DNA from: Triglochin maritima
Lineage: Eukaryota > Streptophyta > Magnoliopsida > Alismatales > Juncaginaceae
Direction of reading: 5' to 3'
Assembly: GCA_963682175.1 (NCBI GenBank)
Contig: OY821775.1
Coordinates: forward strand, 15,162,501-15,226,500
DNA: 64,000 bases
How positions within the stretch are numbered: the first letter of the stretch is position 1; the number at the start of each line of letters is the position of its first letter. A program made the position numbers and the translations under genes. The notes below the pieces were generated by a model. That model was not told the DNA's origin, searched no databases, and saw only the letters and a list, made by a program, of their open reading frames with translations. Positions 35,714 to 47,600 of the stretch are shown in pieces.

Positions 35714-36654
35714 AATCACGTGCAACCTCATTAATCTCCCTAATATACTGCAATTTTCTTTCCAAATTAGTGCTTGTATATGCAGATGAGGCCTCCCACA
35801 TAAGACTTATCAACAAAGCACTCTTGAATATTTTTATAAGTTTTGGTAAAGGTGTCTTGCACAAGCTCTGTGCTCAGACTCGTCAAATACTTCTCTTAAA
35901 CCCTATGTCTGTCACTAATAACAACCAAGTCATCTCGATGACCCACCTCTTGTTTGAGATGTTCTAGAAACCAGACCCAACTGCTATGACTCTTATATTC
36001 AACTACAACAAATGCCATAGGAAAAAAGTTGGTGATTTCCATCCACTGAACTTGAAGATATAAAAGTACCATTGTACTTGCCTTTAAGATGACAACCATC
36101 TTGGCCTATAATAGGTCTACAACCATTTACAAACCTATATCTACAACTCATCAAACACACAAATAAATTGTAGAAAGAACCATCTTCGGGTTTGACCTCA
36201 AAACTGATTACACTAACAGGGTTGGTGTTGTTCATCTCCCAAACTAAGGATGTAATCAAAGCATATTGTTAGTCCTGACCCCCCCCCCCCAACTTCTTTA
36301 TTGTAATCTCCTTGGGCAGTGATAGACGGGCGCGGGCGTCACGAACGCGCCTTACGTGGATCTGTACAGCTCAGATATTTTCTTTGAGTCAGCGTCCAGT
36401 CAGCGAAATTTCTCTTTGCGCGTTTTGGTCGTTTTAAAAAACGCCGGTTCTTTAAGTTGAACGATTCATTTCCCAATACACAGATAAGACAGTGTGCAGA
36501 CCCTAGGACATCATGCAGTCTCATTATTCGTGCAGAGCCCACACTTATCATAATAAAATATTTGTTTTTAAGTTTTACGTTGGATCAACTTAATTTGTCT
36601 AGCTTACTTTATGTGTGTGTGCAGTTTACATTATGTGTTTGTCCTGTTTACGTT

Positions 36655-37105
36655 ATGTGTCTGTCCGGAATAAGTGTATTTGCAGTCCGGAATAAGTGTA
36701 TTTGTTGTCCGGTTTAAGAATAAAGTGTGTCCAGAAATGGAACATAAAGTTTGGCCGGAATAAGTGTATTTGCTGTCCGGAATGAGTGTATTTGCAGTCC
36801 GGAATAAGTGTATTTGTTGTCCAGAATAAGTGTATTTGTTGTCCGATTTAAGAATAAAGTGTGTCCAGAAACGGAACATAAAGTTTGTCCGGAATAAGTG
36901 TATTTGTTGTCCGGAATAAGTGTATTTGCTGTCCGGAATCGGAATAAGTGTATTTGTTGTCCGGAATAAGTGTATTTGCAGTCCGGAATAAGTGTAGTTG
37001 TCCAGAATAAGAAGAAAGTGTGTTCAGAAATGGAACAGAAAGTTTGTCCGGAATAAGTGTATTTGCTGTCCGGAATAAGTGTAGTTCCTGTCCGGTTTAG
37101 GAAGA
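36655..37105. repeat. Tandem array 1, 22-bp unit
   Basis: The unit gtccggaataagtgtatttg plus two variable bases (gc, ct or tt) has a 22-bp period, with interruptions of the form agaataaagtgtgtccagaa. Reading frames in it on both strands are by-products of the repeat. Confidence 0.92.
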
Positions 37106-37545
37106 AAGTTTGTCCTGTTTATGTAGAAAGTTTGTCCTGTTTTGTCTTGTTTATGTAGAAAGTTTGTCATGTTTTGTCTTGTTTATGTAGAAAGTTTGTC
37201 CTGTTTTGTCCTATTTATGTAGAAAGTTTGTCATGTTTTGTCCTGTTTATGTAGAAAGTTTGTCTTGTTTATGTAGAAAGTTTGTCCTGTTTTGTCCTGT
37301 TTATGTAGAAAGTTTGTCCTGTTTATGTAGAAAGTTTGTCCTGTTTTGTCCTATTTATGTAGAAAGCTTGTCCTGTTTTGTCTTGTTTATGTAGAAAGTT
37401 TGTCTTGTTTATGTAGAATGTTTGTCCAGTTTATGTAGAAAGTTTGTATTGTTTATGTACAAAGTTTGTCCTGTTTATGTAGAAAGTTTGTCCTATGTAG
37501 AATGTTCGTCCAGTTTATGTAGAAAGTTTGTCCTGTTTATGCAGA
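37106..37545. repeat. Tandem array 2, 22-bp unit
   Basis: The unit tttatgtagaaagtttgtcc plus two bases is repeated many times with partial units (tgttttgtcctg) between. Same period as array 1, and both share the core gtcc at the unit junction, so array 2 could have drifted from array 1. No real coding capacity. Confidence 0.92.
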
Positions 37546-37800
37546 TACAATGAGAGCACAATGAGATATTGATGGTACATATTATTGATGATAACTATTA
37601 CACAATAAGATACAATGAGAGCACAAAGACAAACAAACAATACAAGCACAAACACAAACACACAAAAATTACAAAAATAATATATCTTCTCCCAGTAAAT
37701 CACACACAAACAAACAATACAAACACACACAAATTACAAAGATAATATATATTTTCCGAGTAAATCGGAAAGAAGATGTAAGACTTAAACATGATCGTCT

Positions 37801-38303
37801 CATTCACGCTGCTTACGTTGTGAAGAACCTTGGGAGTCGACATCAGACGCTTCTTCGACGTAATATCTTACTCGAAATTGTGATTTATTACGGAGAGATG
37901 TACGACATAAACCGAACAGACGTAAGTCTTCACCACGGAGCGTTGTACCTCTCTCCGGAATAAATCACCATTTCGAGCAAGATATTATTTCGAAGAAGCG
38001 TCTGATGCCGACTCCCAGGGTTCTTCACAACGTAAACAGCGTGAATGGGATGGTCGATGACACTCTTTCTTTCTTCTTCCTTCTTTTTCTGTCATGGGCA
38101 CTCCAACAATGAAGCAAAGATGTTGTGGTGCGAAGTCTTCACCACCGGATCGTCACATTCACGATGCTAACGCTGACAAGAACATCGGGAAGTCTTCGCA
38201 CCGTTCCATTCACGCTGCTTACGTTGTGAAGAATCCTGGGAGTCGGCATCAGACGCTTCTTCAACATAATATCTTGCTAGAAATGGTGATTTATTCTGAA
38301 GAG
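37801..38303. repeat. Three copies of a 98-bp module, the middle one inverted
   Basis: Module copies at 37801-37898 (+), 37951-38048 (-) and 38207-38303 (+), each with cattcacgctgcttacgttg at one end and aataaatcacc-type sequence at the other. The first two form a large hairpin. Separating sequences contain agtcttcaccac repeats. Confidence 0.85.
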
Positions 38304-39200
38304 AAAGAATGAAGAAGAAAGAAAGAGTGTCATCATATTTATATTTGGGTGGAGAGAGAGAACGTGCAGAGTTGAAACGCATTTAATGTGATTTGAGTGG
38401 ACATCAGGAAGAAAAAACAAAAAAACATTCATGCTTTGGCCACGTAAGGGCTGACATGGATGTCCACGTAGAGCGCGTCCGTGACGCGCTGCGTTCATAA
38501 AACATTTTCCAATCTCCTTACCCCTCCAAACCCAATGTTACGACAGACTCAAGTGAAATTTTCTCTTAAGTTTGTCAGATATGTTCTTCACAGTGAGTTT
38601 ATCATCTAGTGCAATCCACTCCTTGCACTGGTGGGCAATCCACTGCCTAGTGGCCATCTTAGTGGCACAGTTGTTTACAGATGAGCAAGTATGTGGCAAC
38701 CTTTAAAGTTTGATTTCAAAAACTCTACCATCATTTAACCGAGACACGTGGATTCTCCACTTACATTGACCATCTATTGTCACCCTATCTGGTTGGCTCT
38801 TCAGGTATGTGATCTCACAGTCACTCAAAATGCAGTGGGTTAACAAGCACATTCTGAAGGATTTGACATTATGAAACTTATTTCCCACAACTATTTCTTG
38901 GTTGGACTACTTCCCATCCAAACTCTCAGATTTATCATCAAGTGGAAGTAAATCAATATCATAGTCTCTCAAGTCATCTAAATCAACTGCATCACTGTCC
39001 TCACTTTCATCAATTTCATCAGTAGACAAAACATACTCAGAGTTTGTACCACTACTTCCACTACAAAAAGAGGGTCTTCCCTAAGTGGTGACCTTTCATT
39101 TTTTACCCCAGTAGATTATCTAGTGGGCTGGGTTCAGAGTGACATGGGAGGGTACCACTGGCCTAGATAAAGATTGTGACCCTACACTCCCCATCACACT

Positions 39201-39933
39201 AGGCACTCTATCAGTATGTAATCTAAAATCTAAAACCTAACTTGATGAAATGGCAACAAAGAACATGGATCATGTAATCTGAAAATAAACCCTAACCTTT
39301 AACTGCAAACATTGAACAAAATAGCAAACTTAGAACCTGAATCATGTAATCTAAAGCCTAAACCCTAACTTGATGATATGGCAAACAAGGAACATGGATC
39401 ACGCAAACAAAAGCAGGAAATCTTCATCGTGGACATGCAATTTTAGGAAAATTTTACTCACCGTCTTCGTTTCCCAACCAAGCCGCTTCTTGTGTGTACC
39501 ATCTTCTATGCCGTTGTCGTGGTCGACGCTTCCTCTAGCCGATCGGGTAGTCGATGCTATCACCCTCCAATTTGGAGAAATCGGAAGGATGCGAGTTAGG
39601 GTTTTGAGGAAGGGGAAATCACCAACACTCAACGATTTAGGAGGGAGGCCAGTTAGGGTTTGGGGGAAGTGGGGAGATCGCGAAGTATGGTCGACGATTT
39701 TGATTTGGGAAGGATGCGAGTTAGGGATTTGATTTTTTTTGTTGATCGGGTTAGTGGTTAGAGTCAGGTTTTGGGATTCTTGTCGAGTCTAGTGGGATTG
39801 CGATCGAGTCTAGTAAGATTGGGCTAGGTCAAATTATGGGTCAATTTGATGGGTTGTGGTCCGTTCGGGGTTAAACATTGTTTGCGGGTAAATACGTTTG
39901 CTAAACCAAATCAATCCCAAATCCCGACTCGAT
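39201..39933 (-). promoter_or_regulatory. 5' leader/promoter region of the MULE transposase
   Basis: Non-coding sequence between the N-terminal transposase exon and the right terminal repeat. Three similar short units (aacctaatcatgtaatctaaa-type) lie at about 39215-39410. The coding-like frame at 39370-39732 has no family match. Probably leader and first intron. Confidence 0.4.
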
Positions 39934-40118
39934 AACAAACGACGTTGGACGGCCATTAACGGCATCCTCACGTCATCTCTCAAGTGTGAGACCCAGAAAA
40001 AGTACGGGTGTATTTGCGTAAATAAGGTCGACTTGTAGGTGCACCTGAGGCAATACCAAAAACCTAGGTGCATATCGCCAATTAAGTCACTTGGGAGGTG
40101 TACAATACCAAATTACCC
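39934..40118 (-). repeat. MULE right terminal inverted repeat
   Basis: Inverse of 13210-13395. The external end is aattaccc at 40118, followed by target duplication taaatcttg (40119-40127). Confidence 0.83.
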
Positions 40119-40127
40119 TAAATCTTG

Positions 40128-40861
40128 TTATGTATCAATTCTCTCAAAAAATAGTATCATCTGAACCTAAAAATCACAGAAGGTCCAACGTGGCTTTTAT
40201 TAATGAAACCTTTTGTAGAAAATTAGATATCTTTAATGATTGCCTCTGAAAGTACGTATTTTTAGTTGTGTGATTCATACTGATGATGTGATATAGAATC
40301 CATGGAGTGGGTGAAAAGATCACTTAACGACTTAAAATGTGAATGGGTTGAAGGCCCATATTGTCACTTAGAGTATTTTGACTTACGAGTCCCTTTATGT
40401 TCCTTTAATCATGCATCTATCCACACATGTAGGTGCAATCTTTGAGACAAACAATGATTTGATTGAACATAGATGCTTCAAATGTTCAACGCTGCATGCT
40501 TGCTAGAGAATATTGGATATTAGCGCTGAAATGGTTGTCAACCAACTTTAATTGTTAGACCATAACCTCGTTTTTGGACTAATCCCTTGATTAGTGAAGT
40601 GCTTTGCATGGGGAAGGGAAGGGAATAGTGGGCTGGTGATGGGTGATTGAGTAGGGGCAGTTACTGTTGAGTTTGGTTGGTTTTGAGGAGAAAACCATCA
40701 CCTCTTCATTTCCTCTCTTCTTCTTCTTCTTCACTCAACCATTTCTCTCACCCTTTCTTCTTCTTCTTCTTCTTCTCCTGGCTGGCGATTCAGAGAACGT
40801 GACAGTGACTCCGGCGTGTGAAGGCGAGTTCAGGGTCACGGAGGTACGATCGTGAGGCATG
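40128..40861. other. Unassigned interval with a CTT microsatellite
   Basis: No gene or terminal repeat is recognisable. A CTT/TTC-rich microsatellite runs at about 40715-40775. Sequence changes abruptly into gypsy RT at about 40862. Confidence 0.5.
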
Positions 40862-41914
40862 CGTGCGAGGGTGTACTCGCCTGACAGGGAGCATCATCGG
40901 GAGCACCTGAGGATTGTGTTTGGCATCTTGAGAGATCAGGAGTTGTATGCCAAGTACACGAAGTGCGAGTTTTGGTTGAATCAGGTGGCATTTTTGGGGC
41001 ATATTGTGTCAGCAGATGGGATTTCAGTGGATCCGGCGAAGGTTGAGGCTGTGACTCAGTGGAGAGCCCCGACGAGCATGACTGAGATCAGGAGCTTCGT
41101 GGGACTAGCTGGGTATTACAGACGTTTCATACAGGACTTTTCCAGACTTGCTTCACCGATGACGGCGTTGACGCAGAAGGGCGTCAAGTTCGTTTGGTCC
41201 CAGAAGTGTGAGGACAGTTTTCAGGAGATGAAGAGGCGGCTGACGACAGCACCGATTCTGACGCTACCGAGTGGCAGCGGAGGCTACGTGATTTACAGTG
41301 ATGCGTCAGGGGTTGGCTTGGGTTGTGTTCTGATGCAGCACGGGAAGGTGGTGGCGTACGCTTCGAGGCAGCTGAAGGTGCACGAGAAGAACTACCCTAC
41401 TCATGATCTGGAGTTAGCAGCGGTGGTTCACGCGTTGAAGACCTGGCAGCATTATCTTTATGGCGAGCAGTTCGAGGTCTTCACGGATCATCAGAGTCTG
41501 AAGTATCTATTCTCGCAGAAGGAGCTGAATATGAGGCAGCGCAGATGGCTTGAGTTCATTAAGGACTACGACTTCACCATCTAATATCATCCGGGGAAGG
41601 AGAATTCGGTTGCGGATGCACTTAGCAGGAAAGTTGAGGTGTCTGTTGCTAGTTTGTGCATTCTGGAGTGGAGGCTACTCGAGACGTTGTCAGAGTGGAG
41701 GCTACTCGAGACGTTGTCAGAGTGGAGGCCGTCCACAGATGGCTCTGAGAGAGCAGTGTTAGCTGGGCTTCGGGTGGAGCCGCAGACCGTCTCACGTGTT
41801 GTGCAGGCTCAGCGTGATGATGAGGAATTAGCTGGTCTATTACTGTTTGCTGCCAAAGATGGATCAGACTTCAGTGTGGGGGTTGATGGTGGTCTGAGGT
41901 TCAGGAGTCGGATT
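40862..41914 (+). pseudogene. Gypsy (Tekay/Del-like) RT-RNase H fragment
   Basis: The frame starts in the middle of RT ([13 protein letters not shown]), then [30 protein letters not shown] and PMTALTQKG, RNase H ([40 protein letters not shown]) and the chromovirus YHPGKENSVADALSRK block at about 41585. Only one stop (41582-41584) interrupts it, so it is young compared with its neighbours. A 27-bp unit (gagtggaggctactcgagac plus 7) is tandemly duplicated at about 41668-41722. It ends abruptly at the copia LTR, so the integrase is absent here. Confidence 0.88.
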
Positions 41915-43963
41915 TGAAGGGAATGTGTTCTAAAAGTTTTACTTTTAAATGTCAATTATTATGAATTGAATGAGAAATCATTTTGTTCCTAGTTTATGTT
42001 ATTCGCCTTTTAGAAGTGTTAAGGAAGAGGCTCTTGGTCCTTAACCGTAGATCTCTAAAAGATATTGGTTTACATAAAACAAAAGATATTTGCAATCATG
42101 GTAATTAACATGGGACATTAATTACCGAGTTAAGATTGTCGTGTTGGTCATAGATCATTGTAGCTCTACAAGTGAGTGACAACACGGGTACACAAAAGAG
42201 GAAAATACTACTTTTGTATACTGAATAGACCTAATAAGTGAAGCATTATAGAATTGTGTTTTCTGTGTCATTAATGTTTTACTGTGTCTTTGGTCCTTTG
42301 ATATGAGACCTATGTCCGATCACTTAAGAAATGCTTGATTAGACTAGTGTCTTGAGCTATCGATGAGTGTAGTGTAAATGCATTGCTTGGTTAAGTATGA
42401 CTTTTGTTGGAGAAGATAGTTAGTCAAAAGATTATCATTGCCCCCTCTTAATTGAGTGATGATATTAGTGGGCCCCTTGATAAAGCAAAGTTATAATGTG
42501 CACAATGTGATTTGAGTTAAGTCACATATTTATAACTAGCTTAAAGAGATCAAGATATGAATACTAAAACAAAGATGACACAATACTACTTTGTGTGTAT
42601 TCTTAATATCATGAGGTAAGGGACGGACACAAGTGGTGCACTCCATCACTAAATGGATCGGGTTTTGGTTCGAGTGGAATTAAGACATCTAACTAATTCA
42701 GAGCTATAATGTGTAGCTAGATATTGTTTATAGCTTGTGATATTAAGCTCTTAATATCACTGCCAACTTAGTCTAGATCCTCCCATAGGTCACACCACAA
42801 AACTGGGAAACTATAAATGTGGATTTTGGGTTCATAAGGTGTGTCGGGTTTCAAGTAGAAAATATGACACATGTAGTGAACAAGCAAAATCAAAATTATG
42901 TTGTGATTAATAACATAATTAGAATCTAAATTAAATTCATATGTGATGTAATTATTATGGGGTATAATGATTTATCATTACATAGGATAATATATTACAA
43001 AAGTTTTGAACTTACTACTAATCCCGAAATGTCAAATTTTGTAGGGTTAAACCGAAATTTGATGAGTCTGCATTACTATCCAAAAACGGTCGACCGAATG
43101 TGGCACGGTCGACCGGAATGTGACATGGTCGACCGGATGTGTCTCGATCGCTACAGGAATTTCGTCTGTTCGTTTTCGGTCGATCGAAGTAGTTCGGTCA
43201 GTCGCCCGAACATTGTGATGAAATAATTTTTGTTGCGAACGGTCGACCGAGTTCATGAACGGTCGACCGAAACTCGGTCTAAACGGTCGACCGAGCCACC
43301 AACACGGTCGACAGATTCAGACGGTTACTGTAGAATAAATTTAAGAATTAATTAGATCATGCATGGAATTGGTCCATAACTGATTTAATTCGTGGCTAAA
43401 ATTATTTGTTAGCAAATAATAGATGGTTAGATGGAAGTTTGCATGAAATCATGGGCAAGAGGTTGCACATGAATAGGTAATTTGGAGAGAACTTATAAAT
43501 ACAAGTTTGTCTCATTACCTTATTAATTAATTCATTATCTTTTTGTTCAAACTTCTCTCTCCATAATTCTCCACGAATTTCACCTTAATTCTTGAGTTTA
43601 GTTTTAGTTTTCAGAGATCTTCTTCTCAAGGAAACTAAAGAGGGGTTAGTAGTTAGATTCTAAACCCTATGGGAGATTGAGAGGCTAACTCTTCTCTCTC
43701 CAATCATGTTTAGAGTTTGGTGAATACTCGGAGGCATCCGACGCAGCGACAACCATTTTCAACGTCTCTGGATCGTCAAGCAGTTTTAGAGAACTTCTAG
43801 GTATGAAATTCGGAGCCCATATTTGTTTTAATAAAGTTTTGAAACTAGTTATTGAAACAAACCGATGCATGCATGAAACAAATCATAGAAAAATTGTAAT
43901 TGATCCTTATTGTGCATAAATATTTCGAAAATAAATATGTGCAATTAAACTAGAAATCCTACA
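41915..43963 (+). repeat. Copia 5' LTR
   Basis: Begins tgaagggaatgtgttc and ends gaaatcctaca. Palindromes (cggtcgaccga and variants) cluster at 43085-43320, followed by a TATA-like cttataaatac at about 43493. It is colinear with the right LTR from 48730 and with the family D solo LTR at 23900-26080. Confidence 0.93.
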
Positions 43964-43964
43964 G

Positions 43965-43976
43965 TGGTATCAGAGC
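43965..43976 (+). other. Copia primer-binding site (initiator tRNA-Met type)
   Basis: tggtatcagagc begins two bases after the LTR, identical to the standard copia primer site. Confidence 0.93.
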
Positions 43977-44650
43977 TTAGGGTTCAATTTTCTAATGATT
44001 TGAAACTATAAAAAAATTTAGTTTACCATCTAGGGTTCGAACAATTCGATTTTCTGGTTTTTCGGTCTTTAAATGTTTTGTTGGAATAATTCTTTGTAAT
44101 AATTCGTTTTGAATGTTTTAAGTGGTTTAAAACATGCCATGTAATTATTAGAATTATGATTTAGACATAAGTCTAACTTGCAATAATTTCGTTTTAAGCA
44201 TAAACGATTGTTTTGTAAGAGAATCAACAAAACCGAAAAACTGTGGTTCGTCTTTCCTTTTAGGAAATTGGATGGACAACGGTTCAAAATTGTTTTTGAA
44301 CTTTTGGATGGATGAAAAACGTTCTTAATGGATTTCAGAATGTTTTTCAACGAATTGTTTGGGATTCTAGATGATTGATAAACTAGGTTGTATAGTTTAT
44401 AGCAATCTTGCGTGCATGGATACTCGAGTTGTCTTTGCAGGAATTGTGAGTTTATGTGTTCCAAATCAGCGCCTATGAATGTTTGTAATTGTTATTATAC
44501 AGGGGCTTATTTACATGTAAAAGCCAAATTCTCTCTTTCTATCTTTAGATAATTACATTGCATTTGAGAGGTTTTACATAGGACTTGCACTAGTCGGTTT
44601 TTTATCGAATGTGAGGGGCATGTTTATTTTCTGTAAAATCTACATCTCCG

Positions 44651-47600
44651 GTGCAAGAGGAAGTCGCCGCTGTATCGCATCGATCGAGGATCGAGGATCG
44701 AGGATCAAAGGAAACATATAAACTCACACGATATGCTAAAGCCAAGTGGGAAGACCAAGAGAACCAAGTTCACAGTCTTATGCTAGCATCCATGGGTGAC
44801 TCGCTTCAAGCGAAATACTTGGATTCAAACCCCAAGAAGACCATGGAGGCTTTGTCTAAGATGTTCGTGGATAGTGCCTGAAAGGAGCGCTATAAGACCA
44901 CCATCGCACTCACAAGGTGCCATATGGCGGAGGGAACATCGGTATCCATGCATTTTCTCACGATGCAAGGGTACCTTGAGAAGTTGGCAAAACTCTATTC
45001 ATCAATGCCCGAGGACATTGCTGAAGATATGATTCTTGGCTCTCTAGCCCCGTCCTTTAAGGACTTTGTGATGCACTATCACGTGCGTGAAAAATGGGTG
45101 AGTCTTGAGGAGCTGCACAACGCTATCAAAACTGCTGAAGTTGACATGGGCAAGGGTATGGACAAGCATGTCATTGCCGTCCATGGGAGGAGCCAAAAGA
45201 TTGGTAAAGGAAAGGGTAAATCTACCAAAAGTGGTTCAATCAAGAGCAAGGGAGTAGGAGGTGCTCATAAGAGTGCCTCGAGGGGGAAATCTCCAACTCC
45301 CAATACGGAGTGCTTTCACTGCGGTGAAAAAGGACACATCCGGCCAAAGTGCCCCAAGTACAAGGAAGACCTTTACAACGGAGTGATTGAATGTCGACGC
45401 CCCAAAAAGGCCAAAGATATATTTGTTATTGAAATAAATTTAGTCACCTTTGTCCAGGATTGGGTAATTGATACCGGATCTTGTGCTCACATAGTTTCTA
45501 ATGTGCAGCTACTCACGGATAGGAAGGAACTCGTAAGGAACGAGGTAGAATTGAAGGTCGGAAATGGTACGAGCGTTTCTGCGGTTGCACAAGGTTCTAT
45601 GGTGCTTCAATTATGTAGTGGTTTAAATTTATGTCTAAAGAATGTTTATTATGTGCCTTCGATTAGCAAGAACATTATATCTGTATCATGCTTAGATATG
45701 GATAATTTCAATATAAACATTTCAAATTCTTGCTTGTCTATATCGAAGAATGGTATTTTCTATGCAAATGCATTCATAAGGAATGGTCTCTATTTGCTTG
45801 AATTGAATAATAAACAAATCTTTAATATCAATAACAAAAGACTTAAGACCACTCACGAGAACGATACTCTCTTGTGGCACTATCGTCTTGGTCACATAAA
45901 TGAAAAACGCATCAAGAAATTGCAAGAAGCTAACCTTCTTGGTCTACTTGATTTTAAATCATTGGAGACGTGTCAACCATGTTTAATGGGAAAAATGACC
46001 AAAAGGCCTTTCAAGAAGAAAGGTCCAAGGGCGAGTGGCTTGTTGGATTTGATACATTCCGATGTATGTGGTCCAATGAGTACTAGTGCACGAGATGGTT
46101 TCAGGTACTTCATTACGTTCACGGATGATTATAGTCGTTATGGCTATGTTTATCTAATGAGAAACAAAAGTGAATCCTTTGACAAGTTCAAGAATGAAGT
46201 TGAGAACCAACTCGACAAGAAAATCAAGTCTCTACGAACGGATCGTGGAGGTAAGTACTTAAGTGCCGAATTTGACTCATACCTAAAGGAGTTTGGTATT
46301 GTACCTCAACTCACCCCTCCCGGTACACCTCAGTGGAATGGGGTATCCGAAAGGAGGAATAGGACATTGCTCGACATGGTTCGGTCAATGATGAGTCATG
46401 CGGAATTACCTCTTTACTTTTGGAGTTATGCACTATAAATTGAGGCTTACATACTAAATAATGTTCCATCCAAATCCGTGGAGAAAACTCCTTATGAGCT
46501 ATGGAGTGGTAAAACACCCAATCTCAATTTTCTCAAGATTTGGGGTTGTGAGGCTTACGTCAAGAAAATTGAGGTCGACCAAACTTCAACCAAAAGCGGA
46601 TAAGTGCTTCTTTATAGGTTATCCTCGTGAGACAAGAGGATACTACTTTTGGCATATCACCTCCAATCGAGTGATTGTAGAGAGGGATGTCACAATTCTG
46701 GAAAAAGAATTTCTGGAAAGAGTAAAAAGTAGTGAGAGTAGGGTTGTGCTAGAGGAAACTCAAGATACTCTACAAGATCATGAGATGAATGATGACATTC
46801 AAGATCATGAAGACCCAACCGAGGTTCCTTTGGTCAGTGGGAGCATGAGTGAGAGACACTCGCAAGAAATTGTGAAAGAAACTCAATCTTCCCCACCAAG
46901 TGTACGTTCGAGAATCGAACACGAACCAATTCCGTAAGAAATTGTGGAAGAAGTTCGAGAAGTACACGTAGAATCCAAAGAACCTAGAAGGTCAACGAGG
47001 GAAAGGAAGAAACCCGATATGTATCTGGGACTAGATGAAATCATGGTACTTGATACCAATGATCCCCTAACCTTCCAAGAAGCAATGGAAAGGAAAGACT
47101 CCAAACTATGGCTTAAGGCCATGGCATCCGAAATATAATCCATGTATGATAATCAAGTGTGGAACTTGGTTGACCTTCCTCAAGGGAAAAATGTCATTCA
47201 AAATAAATGGGTTTTCAAGAGGAAGATGGACATGGATGGGAACTTGACAACCTACAAAGCGTGCTTGTAGAAAAGGGTTTCACTCAAGTTCAAAGAATTG
47301 ACTATGATGAAACTTTTTCACCAGTTGTCATGTTCAAGTCTATTCGGATAATGCTCGCTATTGCTGCATTTCATGATTATGAAATATGACAAATGGATGT
47401 CAAAATGGTGTTTCTTAATGGGAACTTGGATGAGGATGTGTACGTGGTACAACCTCAAGGTTTTGAAGATCCAAAGAATAGAGAGAAGATATGCAAGCTT
47501 CAAAGATCCATTTATGGATTGAAGAAAGCATCAAGGAGTTGGAACAAACGCTTTGACGAGGAAGTGAAGAAGCTTCACTTCATTCAAAGTAAGGAAGAAC

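Larger units (their letters stand above)
36314..38510. mobile_element. Non-autonomous MULE (2,197 bp) nested in the larger MULE
   Basis: The 9-bp flanks aatctcctt at 36305-36313 and 38511-38519 are identical. The termini are diverged inverted repeats: the block cgtcacgaacgcgcc followed by ttacgtgga near 36340-36360 matches the reverse complement of 38455-38490. The interior has no transposase. It consists of two arrays of 22-bp repeats and three copies of a 98-bp module. The insertion separates the DNA-binding domain and catalytic core of the host transposase. Confidence 0.87.
31977..39200 (-). pseudogene. MULE transposase (mudrA-like), split by two insertions
   Basis: Reading from the right: a MuDR-type N-terminal domain at 38530-38910 (EITYLKSQPDRV, CKWRIHVSRLNDG, ending in the KNISDKLKRKF block), then a nested MULE at 36314-38510. 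The transposase core lies at 35895-36260 (GCRPIIGQDGCHLKGKYNG, FFPMAFVVVE, SSWVWFLEHL, VVISDRH), with two of the three catalytic acidic residues visible. A solo LTR occupies 32983-35713. The core resumes at 32870-32980 (DWLVKVDNNDR, YMTNNQSESF) and is followed by SWIM-finger traces. A CCHC knuckle, CTRCGILGHHARRC, lies at 32300-32360. A basic, Pro-rich tail reaches 31977. Many stops and both insertions rule out function. The acidic N-terminus at about 38920-39060 fits mudrA-like proteins. Confidence 0.87.
13210..40118 (-). mobile_element. Mutator-like element (MULE), 26.9 kb with nested insertions, about 6.5 kb without
   Basis: The left end starts gggtaatttg at 13210 and the right end is its inverse, ending aattaccc at 40118. 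Inverted similarity extends about 185 bp on each side (aggtgcacctaya, gaggatgcc, ggccgtccaacgtc). The 9-bp flanks are taaatctta (13201-13209) and taaatcttg (40119-40127), 8 of 9 identical, as expected for Mutator. Inside are a minus-strand mudrA-like gene, a plus-strand GRF zinc-finger gene, and nested insertions: an Athila element, a 2.7-kb solo LTR and a 2.2-kb MULE. All fit one element because the host sequence rejoins at each target duplication. Strand is given as that of the transposase. Confidence 0.85.

Noticed and set aside
36631..37394. Reading frames encoding periodic peptides on both strands
   Set aside because: They are by-products of the 22-bp arrays, present in several frames, with no start context or similarity.
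36655..37545. CRISPR-like look of regularly spaced short repeats
   Set aside because: The repeats are directly tandem with a 22-bp period and no unique spacers, inside a plant MULE with 9-bp target duplications. This is a satellite array.
39370..39732. 120-residue frame near the MULE right end
   Set aside because: No family resemblance; lies in the likely leader of the transposase gene, on the opposite strand.
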